Assembly: GCA_005222965.1 (NCBI GenBank)
Contig: NJBG01000001.1
Coordinates: forward strand, 270,323-334,322
Length of the DNA: 64,000 bases
Direction of reading: 5' to 3'
From: Candidatus Woesearchaeota archaeon B3_Woes
GTDB lineage: Archaea; Nanobdellota; Nanobdellia; Woesearchaeales; B3-WOES
Part shown: positions 17,201 to 24,124 of the stretch, in pieces
Layout: the number at the start of each line of letters is the position of its first letter
Position numbering within the stretch: position 1 is the first letter of the stretch
Position numbers and translations under genes: made by a program
Notes under the pieces: generated by a model
Seen by the model: the letters and a program-made list of their open reading frames with translations, nothing else
Told to the model about the DNA's origin: nothing
Databases searched by the model: none

Positions 17201-19583
17201 AACAGTGGATACTCCTTTAATAAACTCTAGTGCTTCAGAAAACAGAAGCAATGAAAGTTTAAATTGTTATGTACAATCAGCATCAGATGATGATAATGAC
17301 ACTCTAAATTACACATATAAATGGTATAAAAACAATATATTAAATACAACAACAGATAACACAAATATATCATATGGTGTTTTGGGTTCTGGAAACACCT
17401 CAAAAGGAGAAAATTGGACATGTAGTGTGATACCTTATGATGGAGAAGAAAATGGTACAGCCAAGAACAGCACACAATTAACAATTGTAAATACTGGACC
17501 AGAATTTAGCGCAACAATAAGTAATATTTCGTGGTCTAAAAATACAGATTATACAATGGACCTAGATAATTATTTCTCAGATATTGATAGTGAGAATTTA
17601 ACATATAATTATACTAGTGTTACAAGTATAACTGTAACCATAAATCAAATCACAAACGTTGTTACACTTACACCAGATAATAACTTTGTAGGAATTAAAT
17701 CTATAAGATTTAATGCTACTGATGGAGAATATTGGACTGGTTACAGTAATCTTGTTACTTTAAACGTAACAAATAGTACTATTAATATTACTCTAAATAG
17801 TCCAGTAAATTATTATAATTCATCAGCTGCTTCGATTAATTTCAACTGTTCAGCTAACATTATTAGTGGAGATAATAATTTAACAAATATAACATTAAAT
17901 ATATGGAATTCATCTGGATTATATTATACAGATACAAATACTTCAATTGGTGCAAATTCAGGAAATTCAACTAACAGTACATTTAATGCTACAATATCAT
18001 CAGATGGAGATTACACATGGAACTGCCAAGCGTGTGACAATGGAAGCGAATGTACATCTGATGAAGAGAGTTATCAATTTACAATGGATACAACATATTC
18101 AATAATAACTTTCTCAAGTGGAACAGAAAACAACTTTACAAACGTTTCAAGAACATGGATTTATGCAGATGTAAATGTAACTGAATTAAATGAAAAGAAT
18201 ATAACATTTAGTTTGTATAATGATACATCTGGTTTAATATTGGATAACACAAGTTATACAACAGCGCAAAGATCTATAAATTGGACAGGATTATCAAATG
18301 GAAGTTATAGTTATAATGTTACTGTATGTGATTATGTTGATTATTGTAATACAACAGAAACCAGATTAATTATTTTAGATACGACTCCACCAGACGAAAT
18401 TACAGGATTGGTAAATACAACACCAACTGAATCATCAATAAATTTAAGTTGGGCTGCTGCAACAGATAGTGGTTCTGGTGTTGCAAAATATCTTGTTTAT
18501 AGGAATGATACAAACATTATTAATACAACTGTAACAACATATAATGATACAACTGTAAATAGTTCAAGTACTTATATATATAACGTATCTGCTATGGATT
18601 ACGCAGGAAATGAAGGTTTACTAGATAATATAACCGCGAACACATCAGCAGATGTTACAGCACCAGTCATAAGTAATATTGCAAATAGCTCTATAACAAC
18701 ATCTGGAGCAACAATCACTTGGTCAACTGATGATTATGCTAATTCCACTGTTTATTATGGAACCAATAGTTCAAATTTAGATTCAACAAGTGGTAGTTCA
18801 ACTCTAACAAAATCTCATTCAATAACGTTAGGATTAGACCCAGGTACAACATATTACTACCAAGTTAATTCATCTAATAGAGAAGGTTGGGCAACAAATT
18901 CTACAATATATAGCTTTACAACAGCATCTAGTGGAGGATCATCCACAGGAGGGGGAGGTGGGGGAGGAACCACCACTATAATTACTTCTTCAGTCGAAGA
19001 AGGAGTAGAAGAACCAAAACCATTAGAAGTAATATATTTACCAAAAACTCCCAAAGAAGAAGAGAAAAAATCTCCACCTAAAAAACCAACACCAAAGCCA
19101 AAAGTTAAAGAAGATATCCCTCCAGAAAAAGAAGGAGATTTACTTACATATGCTATATCAGCGTTCATAACAATTGCATTAATTGGTGGATTGTTTATGA
19201 AAGAGAGAATGAGAATTAACTACATGAACAACCAACCAGAACTAAAACTGCAAGGTTTCATAAAGAAAGCGAAAACAAAAGGATATAAAATAGATGACAT
19301 AAGAAAAATCCTTGTTTCAAAAGGATGGCCTTCACACTTAGTTGACACAGCAGCATTACATGATCCAATATCTGGGCTATTGAAAAAAGGACACAACCAC
19401 ACAATGATAAGAGAAGTACTAAAAAGCAAAGGATTTAGTCAGAAAATAATCGATAATGCAATACTACATAACCACATAAACAAGGAACTTAGGAAGAGAA
19501 GAAGCGTAAAAAGCATAAGAAATGAATTACTCAAAGCAGGATGGACTAAAAAAATAATAGATAAAAAACTTCCTGCTAAATAG
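8268..19583 (+). CDS. Giant exported surface protein, 3771 residues
   Basis: Probable cell-surface adhesin or S-layer-associated protein. A signal peptide spans residues 1-27. An N-terminal region with CYGNEQGCAFIDL and NYGKDGAGYNN (about 95-135) is paralogous to the giant protein at 56.5 kb. Then come many Ig-like or fibronectin-like beta domains crowded with Asn-X-Ser/Thr sequons, including three tandem 216-225-residue units at about 1327-1985. A fibronectin III domain lies near 3372-3463 (TPPDEITGLVNTTPTESSIN), and a phosphatase-N-terminal-like beta domain near 3464-3553. A Gly-rich and then Pro/Lys-rich linker leads to one transmembrane helix at about 3624-3645. The last 125 residues are cytoplasmic and carry three copies of a KGW/KGF-xxxx-IxxxA helical motif. 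It is coupled to the AbrB gene by a 4-nt overlap. The open frame is unbroken despite its length. Ligand unknown. Confidence 0.85.
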   Translation: MKKSNAKIRIVPIFLIIAVLLSLTISSELNREITIKLEFSNSTNYDLDNDGIETTRGVVDLTVENTEFNWNVDQTKLLTKWTITNEDTLTTTDICYGNEQGCAFIDLVSSSKKWNDLFYVNYGKDGAGYNNIVSTKIIYYDVDISTNLVEIYNSKEVEKDVKFYEDVSTSLSDLKVIVKDKQKRSIGHHKITKNKGDYDLVISNKKPSLGLRTASSTQETSLKPESKVKINKIRKIENVEAIIDDPSEKEITTDIIAINAYTLEFENAEITLAKQSDVSVIMRCENFDFENSVCEDWQPTNIQFTDDGDVIRFNVTGFSAYGGGNITILNVHSYPPLYGNWTVRFNTTGKADLTIRAVNGTTWTNIYDVGSGYDLKFLEFKCGDEILNYDWVNDSIVIQNYSCPELSYETQKELTTGEHILEFTYGNQKAFAYNNVSEVSFTPASDVYIGEALQVDYQGDDECADVTLDPEGACAADPVSACTVALVTTPDLLPGVCTVIYYDTDDSGSESISIGRRVMTLTAGSNPLELGSSTTVTTADPDAYCVWSDSNCTTPTVLSNYPTDGTCTWTITANQVELDTCSINVSDYYDYAANDSFILQIRDTTSPLNDMSINAYDTPGDQWEDGITINWNLSSSSDVYNYILRISNGSASNGMEILNTTDTSQTSFTNLVNRTNRTEVNYYYSIQACDIYSNCNTELWTGPVNINAQPIQNLTKITNMAGNNTQEKEDSITTDIAGNTSDTCDEDALTKITQPLYQWCAPDEYKICIDAFSNVTDNYSRTITCNIAEVNTTTSNDLKCVGIAYDRDLEEVTMDYNITILETYARGSTSFLSGTATDCIYHSEDVFGWQNRYDLPAGSTYCFVDIPSSDTSKGDKIICTMTPYDTKEYGDSMHSNTTYVRNTAPSSYAGDITPSAPNESSTLTCNYIFTDIDTDEENVSEAQYEWWIQNEGDPLNDFIKIPDPYNESTLSSIFDKDDIIKCSVKVKDIDEGWLNRPLFDDHYVNSSSTVTIIDNAKPQIIDFNDTSNITIPTTLGEIVQFDVKWVDYEDPGESAQMYVCDSTIDQQSMGVIGTTNYTMIGWNNLNNSMANMTYYANSSGDYVETIAIRPDSFTNATDGDRNAKGSTWGDTTDYVYDLYAFEVDEIGDRINTSGQGALQPIAEDHNNAFVMGSYNYIKLQYNSQPLPNKIIAILMCIDPDDTNNLYCEGSSSNLQSLQINATSATTSDYYINVSNGTGGTGNIGKLYKEADIKINYKSVSNGSTSNTGCVGTEYCHTDLSTDNTVSCNYTTLETDSNGSNTYYTKACDDGDACSVYRQGTFFVNEKPEMNWTNLTTTDNTEYFNFTNDAHLNCSYDWAYDEWKKNSRFNFTFKWYLNRGGVFTLYNTLSNQSNLTSGNTQEGDQWICEVTPNDGFVDGIPKNSSIRSIGGSGSQGDGTPEILSVIDNSNLTNPTTAGENITFEITWTDSNSSQIYVYICNSTGVSVTGCTDAFYWKEIHTLTSDNPVNVTFVANESWSTTPQPNQTANIYIYDETWLASPVYKENFTINIKPEMNWTNLTPEARNDSESIIDSDYLNCTYERAYDIWNGSAFTFTYKWYYNRTGSFELFNIPSETSIIASNNTQNGDQWICEVTPNDGFVDGTSMNSSTRSIGTSIGRTDGIPEIINIIDNSNTSYPTQNGSSITFEINWTDSNSSTLNGVYICNSTDVNPSGCLGYEFGRATNTSDNPLSITFTYNQSVNTTYVYIYDNTNINSSVYTENFTINYPPELNWVNLTTTNNTGGGFLNFTDDANLNCTHNASSDSLTNGSIDYTYKWYRDRTGTFTFFSTPSTQQVVSNGETEPGDQWICEVTPNDGFIDGTPTNSSSRIIEGSTSTDGIPDITNVIDNSNYSDPTTEGASINFQIYWTDSNSSILNNVFICNTSDVNPTGCLGYKFGEATSTSSNPVSITFIANESWETNQSTYIYLYDDTGINSSVYKENFSVNHRPNATISVDYISSSSLQCKISAFVDEDGDDINNSLSEFRWWLNDTLQATTTENLTYVEIPENTFKCAARIYDNRSLSSLDYIESIDFYGTDIIIAPIVQSLPEAVSSIPIYITGYINKSNKNLNTTAIALQEYGAPFVTTTNSLTGNSTLNGSTISADNFAAGLNYTAVYDGEESIFSANHYIRFANHDRHSFLRYNITSKVDLFGKWKINLNESLTSSVSKFEEIYVYNSSKPTGWFNISLNLFQGDNEIKVKGYENVSQNVTLTGIATTFNIYFDNQTPQINISLIQLSSNDNIHTINFRVTDDFKINLSTLLLNITNGTYNVTHRYDSLIYYNESWNWGNNINCSGNNTLKDCNVTLNLEDGNYTMTLSVNDSVNNQNITTITTYLIDSTKPTAPSVYAKAIQNSTNLSLVWKSPSSNMVSAQYSVGTDKYPNSGWYSVINWTNVSENTSYKMIDSNNNNYHDDNETIIISADYNLSSDDIVNRTGYAALNNFLNGTEMFNDSNNNHLFESNDWIVYDSDSDGIYNNVSDTILYGNNSLPNGSTLLNFTINITYSDENQDSNYSVGEAIVMDNNTNLELDVGLLNGSGNDTVIVNGTADMFNPLKTVNLSLINHNFYYVNVRYKNDENLFYSLVGSSLIIKYKTTTSGTTEQQDNYTGPSAVIVYATAQSATRNLTANWTESIDDRYNISYYQYSIGTAKYPSSGWNSIVTWTNNSVNRTATYNSSEYTDGTYYYWNIKAINEIGNESNVNSSEGTLFHDQIPPILTLLQVANDTNGSDGWLDNLNDNSTEIRVQGDENMTCFVSPYDKWYTDYNSDDDVWCAPNSSINMTCNITDVNVAEVDNYTYHIVCKDNLDLPNGHNTSQNLDVTFEVDWPTSPEVRNLTVWMYYPNMTLRGNAKNLSNTTYTNEILKCNSTYYDQDGDNLTNETWAWAINGTVYIDNANTSQLNLSVNGSKGDNITCFYNVTDSSNMTSITYNYTVYINNTKPTVDTPLINSSASENRSNESLNCYVQSASDDDNDTLNYTYKWYKNNILNTTTDNTNISYGVLGSGNTSKGENWTCSVIPYDGEENGTAKNSTQLTIVNTGPEFSATISNISWSKNTDYTMDLDNYFSDIDSENLTYNYTSVTSITVTINQITNVVTLTPDNNFVGIKSIRFNATDGEYWTGYSNLVTLNVTNSTINITLNSPVNYYNSSAASINFNCSANIISGDNNLTNITLNIWNSSGLYYTDTNTSIGANSGNSTNSTFNATISSDGDYTWNCQACDNGSECTSDEESYQFTMDTTYSIITFSSGTENNFTNVSRTWIYADVNVTELNEKNITFSLYNDTSGLILDNTSYTTAQRSINWTGLSNGSYSYNVTVCDYVDYCNTTETRLIILDTTPPDEITGLVNTTPTESSINLSWAAATDSGSGVAKYLVYRNDTNIINTTVTTYNDTTVNSSSTYIYNVSAMDYAGNEGLLDNITANTSADVTAPVISNIANSSITTSGATITWSTDDYANSTVYYGTNSSNLDSTSGSSTLTKSHSITLGLDPGTTYYYQVNSSNREGWATNSTIYSFTTASSGGSSTGGGGGGGTTTIITSSVEEGVEEPKPLEVIYLPKTPKEEEKKSPPKKPTPKPKVKEDIPPEKEGDLLTYAISAFITIALIGGLFMKERMRINYMNNQPELKLQGFIKKAKTKGYKIDDIRKILVSKGWPSHLVDTAALHDPISGLLKKGHNHTMIREVLKSKGFSQKIIDNAILHNHINKELRKRRSVKSIRNELLKAGWTKKIIDKKLPAK
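12246..14221 (+). repeat. Three tandem domain-length repeats inside giant protein 1
   Basis: Units begin at about 12246, 12921 and 13569, each about 650-675 bp. Each encodes ExNWxNLT, LNCxY, YKWYxNRTGxF, GDQWICEVTPNDGF and WTDSNSS in the same order. The stretch coding for QWICEVTPNDGFVDG is nearly identical in DNA in all three (around 12477, 13149 and 13804), so the duplication is recent or maintained by gene conversion. Unequal crossing-over could change copy number. Confidence 0.85.
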
Positions 19584-19618
19584 ATAGATTTATATTATTT
19601 CTTTTTTTATTTTTCCTT

Positions 19619-20395
19619 ATGGCAAAAATATTGTTCAAAAAAGAAAAAAAAGAGTTTGTCAAGGATTTAAACAAAGAGATAACCCTCTCCAGACAAAGAT
19701 TCTTCTATGTTTTTGATACTGATAAGGAGTTTATAACAGAAGATGGCAAAATAGATAAAAAAGACCTAAAGAAAAAAGATGGAAGCACCATAAAAACTAA
19801 TAAAGATAAAGAATTTATTATATTCTCAACAACTTTTATAGACGATTTCAAAAGGATTAAAAGAAAAGCTCAAATAATAACACCAAAAGACATTGGAATT
19901 ATAATAGCTGAAACAGGCATTAACAATAAAAGTAAAGTTGTTGATGCTGGTACTGGCTCTGGGGCTTTAGCTTGTTATTTAGCTCATATATGTAAAGAAG
20001 TTACAAGTTATGATATAAGAGATGATTCAATAGAAACAGCTAAAGAGAATAAAAAATTCTTAGACTTAAAAAATTTAAAAATAAAGAAGAAAAGCATCTT
20101 TAAAGGAATTGATGAAAAAGAGTTAGACTTAATTGTTCTAGATATACCAGATCCATGGAATGCAATAAAATCTTGTGAAAAATCACTAAAAATTGCAGGA
20201 TACCTTGTTGTATACCTTCCTTCAGTTTCTCAAATATCTGATTTTGTAAATGAAATAAAAAAATATAATGGTTTTGTCTATCTAAAAACAACTGAATTAA
20301 TCGAAAGACACTGGAAGATTGATGGAAGAATTTCAAGACCAAAATCAGGAGCACTAGGCCATACAGGATTCTTAAGTTTTGTTAGAAGAATTTAG
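19619..20395 (+). CDS. trmI: tRNA (adenine-N1)-methyltransferase, TrmI family
   Basis: Archaeal TrmI methylates N1 of adenine 57 and 58 in the T loop of tRNA using S-adenosylmethionine. The 258-residue protein has a short N-terminal beta domain and then KRKAQIITPKDIGIII, which introduces the Rossmann fold. Motif I is VVDAGTGSGALACYL near residue 108, and motif IV is LDIPDPWNAI near residue 175. The C-terminal block has ERHWKIDGRISRP and HTGFLSFVRR, typical of the family. It follows the giant protein by 35 bp containing a TTTATATTA box and starts essentially leaderless. Its last 24 bp overlap the end of the convergent glmM gene. Confidence 0.9.
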   Translation: MAKILFKKEKKEFVKDLNKEITLSRQRFFYVFDTDKEFITEDGKIDKKDLKKKDGSTIKTNKDKEFIIFSTTFIDDFKRIKRKAQIITPKDIGIIIAETGINNKSKVVDAGTGSGALACYLAHICKEVTSYDIRDDSIETAKENKKFLDLKNLKIKKKSIFKGIDEKELDLIVLDIPDPWNAIKSCEKSLKIAGYLVVYLPSVSQISDFVNEIKKYNGFVYLKTTELIERHWKIDGRISRPKSGALGHTGFLSFVRRI

Positions 20396-21802
20396 AAATA
20401 TTTCTTCTCCTTTTAATAATAAATCTTCAGAAGATTTTTTTGAAGTAGAATCTGCGATTATTCTAAAAATTCCGGCTTCTGTTTTAGACGCCCTATACCA
20501 AACCCAGCTATTATCCTTCATTACAATCTTAAAACCGCCTGTTTCATCTCCTGTTTTTCTTATTTCCTTAACATAGGGTTGTTCGTTCCATAGTTCTTCT
20601 AATTTTTTCCTTAATTTAATAGATTTTTCAGGATTGCACTCTATTTTTTTTCTTAAAGTATAATAATCAGGAAATTCTGTTAATATATCTGTTATTTTCC
20701 CTCTTTTTGCTATTAAATCTAAAATGAGGACTAAAGACAAAGTTCCATCTCTGCATTTTGATGGAGGAAATATTCCACCCGAACTAGACCCCTCTCCTCC
20801 AACAATAGCATTTACTTCATCCATCTTTTCAACAACATTTATTTCTCCTACTTCAACTTCAAGAACATCTGCATTGTGTTTTTTTGCAATTTCTGTTACT
20901 AAATCAGAAGTTGCATCATTAATTACAACTGTTTTTTCCCCATTATTGTAATCTGTTAAAACTTCTTCTACTAACAAAGCTAAAACCTGTTGACCAGATA
21001 AAACTCTTCCGTGTTTTTCTGAAAAAACAGAATATTTTGGAATAACTAACTCAACCCTGTCTCCATCACAATCCCATCCTGCTCCTAAATCTGCATTATT
21101 TTCATCTATAGATTCTGCTAAAGAAGCCAATGATTCTTTATTTGGTTCTATCAATCTATTAAAAATCCCTAATTCCATATTTTTACAAACTACATCAACA
21201 TTTAATTTTTCTAGAATTTGTTTTATTATTGTTGCAGCTGTTCCACCATTTGGATCAACAGCAATCTTCAAATTTGCTTCTTTTATCTTATTCATTCTTT
21301 CTTCACCAAGAATATCTAAAACAAAATCAATATAATTTTCCTGTAGTTCTTTTTCTTTATTCTCTTCTGTTCCTTTATTTTCAGATTTTTGAACATCTAT
21401 ACTTCCTCGTGTTTGAATTACCTCTTGAATTTCTTCTGGTTTTAATACAGAACCAGTGTTTCTTAAGAATTTCCATCCATTATATTCTGGTTCATTATGG
21501 GAAGCAGTTATAATAATTCCTCCATCTGCTTTAAAATATCTAACACCCTGTTGAATTGCAGGAGTTGTATTAAAACCAACATCAACAACATCTGCTCCTT
21601 GCTCTAATAATGTTTTTTTCATTAATTCATTTATAGAATTTGAAGATTCTCTTGTATCCATCCCTAAAACTATTTTTATTGATTGGTTTTTTTTCTTTAA
21701 AAAATTTACAAAGCTTTGAGTATAGTTTATTATAACTTCTTCAGTAATATCTTCTTCATACAATCCACGAATTCCTGAGAAAGATTCGATTAACATTTTC
21801 AT
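20372..21802 (-). CDS. glmM: Phosphohexomutase, probably phosphoglucosamine mutase
   Basis: Alpha-D-phosphohexomutase that interconverts hexose 6- and 1-phosphates through a phosphoserine. The phosphoserine loop ITASHNEPEYNGW puts Ser at residue 101. The Mg-binding loop GWDCDGDRVELV lies near 240, and the sugar-binding GGEGSSSGG near 335. Length is 476, normal for archaeal members. The family alone does not separate glucosamine, glucose and mannose phosphates; the operon does. It is the last gene of glmS-GNAT-glmM with 4-nt overlaps, so conversion of GlcN-6-P (or GlcNAc-6-P) to the 1-phosphate is the best reading. Its 3' end overlaps trmI by 24 bp in convergent orientation. Confidence 0.82.
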   Translation of the reverse strand: MKMLIESFSGIRGLYEEDITEEVIINYTQSFVNFLKKKNQSIKIVLGMDTRESSNSINELMKKTLLEQGADVVDVGFNTTPAIQQGVRYFKADGGIIITASHNEPEYNGWKFLRNTGSVLKPEEIQEVIQTRGSIDVQKSENKGTEENKEKELQENYIDFVLDILGEERMNKIKEANLKIAVDPNGGTAATIIKQILEKLNVDVVCKNMELGIFNRLIEPNKESLASLAESIDENNADLGAGWDCDGDRVELVIPKYSVFSEKHGRVLSGQQVLALLVEEVLTDYNNGEKTVVINDATSDLVTEIAKKHNADVLEVEVGEINVVEKMDEVNAIVGGEGSSSGGIFPPSKCRDGTLSLVLILDLIAKRGKITDILTEFPDYYTLRKKIECNPEKSIKLRKKLEELWNEQPYVKEIRKTGDETGGFKIVMKDNSWVWYRASKTEAGIFRIIADSTSKKSSEDLLLKGEEIFLNSSNKT

Positions 21803-22269
21803 TCAAAAATTATACTAAAAACAAATTCATTTTCATTTTTATAAAAATGTTCTTTTAGTACTGTTTCGTGTTTAAATCCTAATTTTTCATAAAAAGCATG
21901 AGATTCTTTATTTGTTGATCTTGTTAACAGAAATACTTTTCTTACATTTGCATCATGTTTTTTATATTCCTCCTCAATATCTTTCATCATTGATTCAAAT
22001 AATTTTTTTCCTGTTCCTTTTCCTCTTGCTCCTTTTAAAGTTACAATATGGTATAACTCCACTAATCCGTGTTTTGGTCTTCCATGCATAATCCATGATA
22101 CTAGTCCTATTATTTTTCCGTTTTCTTCTGCGACAATGTAATTATCTCCTTTATTTATTTCTTTTAAAAAAGATTGTTCTGCCTCTTCTATCTTATCAAC
22201 ATTCAATAGTTCTAATAATACTTCTGCAACCTTTTCTTTGTCCTCTGTTGTTGCTTTTCTTAATATCAT
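21799..22269 (-). CDS. GNAT N-acetyltransferase between glmS and glmM
   Basis: GNAT-fold acetyl-CoA-dependent acetyltransferase of 156 residues. Motif A, the acetyl-CoA pyrophosphate loop, reads GARGKGTGKKLFESMM near residue 82. Motif B near the end has NKESHAFYEKLGFKHE. The N-terminal strand-helix is LRKATTEDKEKVAEVL. Its start overlaps glmS and its end overlaps glmM by 4 nt each, so all three are one translation unit. In the UDP-GlcNAc pathway one acetylation is needed, at GlcN-6-P (eukaryal GNA1) or GlcN-1-P (bacterial or archaeal GlmU-type). The location suggests this enzyme does it, but the sequence resembles generic GNATs more than GNA1, so the substrate is inference. Confidence 0.8.
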   Translation of the reverse strand: MILRKATTEDKEKVAEVLLELLNVDKIEEAEQSFLKEINKGDNYIVAEENGKIIGLVSWIMHGRPKHGLVELYHIVTLKGARGKGTGKKLFESMMKDIEEEYKKHDANVRKVFLLTRSTNKESHAFYEKLGFKHETVLKEHFYKNENEFVFSIIFE

Positions 22270-24083
22270 TCTACTGTAACTGATTTTGCTAAGTTTTTTG
22301 GTTTATCTATATCACATTCTCTTAGTTTAGCAATATGATAAGCTAATAATTGTAAAGGAACTACTGTTAAAAAAGGATACAATAATCCAGATGTCTCTGG
22401 AACATATAAAACATGATCTGATATTTTCTTTATTTCTTCATCTCCTTCAGTAGCAATAGATATTATTATTCCTCCTCTTGATTTTATCTCTTCCATATTT
22501 CCTTTTATTTTAACATAAGATTCATCTTTAACACATATTACTACAACAGGCATTTGATTATCTACCAAAGCAATTGGACCATGTTTCATTTCAGCTGCAG
22601 GATACCCCTCTGCATGAAGATAAGAAACCTCTTTTAATTTTAAAGCACCTTCTAAAGCTATTGGAAAGTTTGTTCCTCTTCCAAGATAGATTGCGTTTGT
22701 TTTACGATAATAATCTTTAGCACAATCCATTATCTCTTTATCTTTTTTCAACATAGATTCTATTTGTTCTGGGATTCTCTTCAAATAATCTAATCTCTCA
22801 ATAAGATGTTCTTCAGGCCATGTACCTCTTAATTGAGCAAGATAAACACCCAATAAATATAAAACAGATAATTGTGTTGTAAATGCTTTTGTCGAAGCAA
22901 CACCAATTTCAATACCTGCTCTTGTATAGATGGTTTCGTCAGCTTCTCTTGGAATAGAACTTCCAATAACATTACAAATAGAAAGAACAGTTGCTCCTTT
23001 TGATTTTGCTTCTTTCATAGCTGCTAATGTATCTGCTGTTTCTCCTGATTGGCTTATGGCAATAACTAATGTCTTGTCATCTAAGATTGGATTTCTATAC
23101 CTAAACTCAGATGCATAATCAACTTCTACTGGAATTTTTCCTAAAGATTCTAATATTAATTTGCCGACTAACCCTGCATGCCAAGATGTCCCACATGCAA
23201 CAATCATAATTCTATTTATTGATTTTAAATAATCGTCAGTTAATTTAAAATCTTCAAAAAAAACTTTGTTGTCTTTAATCCTAGAAGTTATTGTATTTTC
23301 AATTGCAACTGGCTGTTCAAATATTTCCTTTAACATAAAATGTTCAAATTCTCCTTTTTGTGCCTGCTCTGCATCCCAATCTATTTCCACTTGATTCTTT
23401 TTAAATTCCTTTCCTGTTTCAATATTTTTTATTTTATATTCATCATTTATAACAACCATTTCGTTATCCTCTAAGAAAATAACTTTTTTTGTATATTCGA
23501 GAAAAGCAGGAACATCTGATGCAATAAAAAATTCTTTTTCTCCAATACCTAGAACCAAAGGGGAAGCTTTTCTTGCTGCAATAATCTTATCAGAATCATT
23601 ATTAATAACAATTATTGCATATGTTCCTTCTAATTTTTTTAATACTAAAGTTACTGCTTCTTCAAACTCATTATTTTTAGCATATTCTTCTATTAAATGA
23701 GGAATTACTTCTGTATCTGTTTTAGAATTAAACTCATAACCTTTTTCTATTAGCTCATTTTTTAATTCTTCATAATTTTCAATAATACCATTATGAACAA
23801 CAGCTATTTTCTTATTTGATGAAATATGTGGATGAGCATTTTTTTCAGTTACTGTTCCATGAGTAGCCCATCTTGTATGCCCCATTGCAATATTTGCGCT
23901 TTTTATTTCAGAAAAATCATTATACTCTCCTATCTTCCCAATTTTTTTTATTATTTCTAACCTATCTTTGTATTTGGATGCAATTCCCCATGAATCATAA
24001 CCTCTGTATTCTAATTGTTTTAGGCCTTTTATGATTATCTTGTTTCCGTCGTTTGGTCCTTTATAACAGATTATCCCGCACAT
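22266..24083 (-). CDS. glmS: Glutamine-fructose-6-phosphate aminotransferase
   Basis: Makes glucosamine-6-phosphate from fructose-6-phosphate and glutamine, the first step of amino-sugar synthesis. The start is set at the ATG at 24081-24083 so that the product begins MCGIICYKG: the N-terminal Cys after Met removal is the glutaminase nucleophile. An upstream in-frame ATG at 24098 would bury it. The glutaminase domain covers about 1-220 with GHTRWATHG and HNGIIENY. Two SIS domains follow with CGTSWHAG, SQSGETADT and EIGVASTKAF, and the C-terminus is KPKNLAKSVTVE. A CTTATATAC box about 25 bp upstream of ATG 24083 supports a leaderless mRNA. It is the first gene of the glmS-GNAT-glmM operon. Confidence 0.95.
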   Translation of the reverse strand: MCGIICYKGPNDGNKIIIKGLKQLEYRGYDSWGIASKYKDRLEIIKKIGKIGEYNDFSEIKSANIAMGHTRWATHGTVTEKNAHPHISSNKKIAVVHNGIIENYEELKNELIEKGYEFNSKTDTEVIPHLIEEYAKNNEFEEAVTLVLKKLEGTYAIIVINNDSDKIIAARKASPLVLGIGEKEFFIASDVPAFLEYTKKVIFLEDNEMVVINDEYKIKNIETGKEFKKNQVEIDWDAEQAQKGEFEHFMLKEIFEQPVAIENTITSRIKDNKVFFEDFKLTDDYLKSINRIMIVACGTSWHAGLVGKLILESLGKIPVEVDYASEFRYRNPILDDKTLVIAISQSGETADTLAAMKEAKSKGATVLSICNVIGSSIPREADETIYTRAGIEIGVASTKAFTTQLSVLYLLGVYLAQLRGTWPEEHLIERLDYLKRIPEQIESMLKKDKEIMDCAKDYYRKTNAIYLGRGTNFPIALEGALKLKEVSYLHAEGYPAAEMKHGPIALVDNQMPVVVICVKDESYVKIKGNMEEIKSRGGIIISIATEGDEEIKKISDHVLYVPETSGLLYPFLTVVPLQLLAYHIAKLRECDIDKPKNLAKSVTVE

Positions 24084-24124
24084 GATATTAAAGAACAAAA
24101 TAAAGGTATATAAGCATTATGAAA

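Noticed and set aside
18857-19168. Minus-strand open frame of 103 codons opposite the Gly/Pro-rich linker of giant protein 1
   Set aside because: Its composition mirrors the low-complexity repeat on the coding strand, and the plus-strand frame is part of a 3771-residue protein.
24084-24098. Upstream ATG for glmS
   Set aside because: It would add five residues before the MCGI start and block the N-terminal Cys nucleophile.
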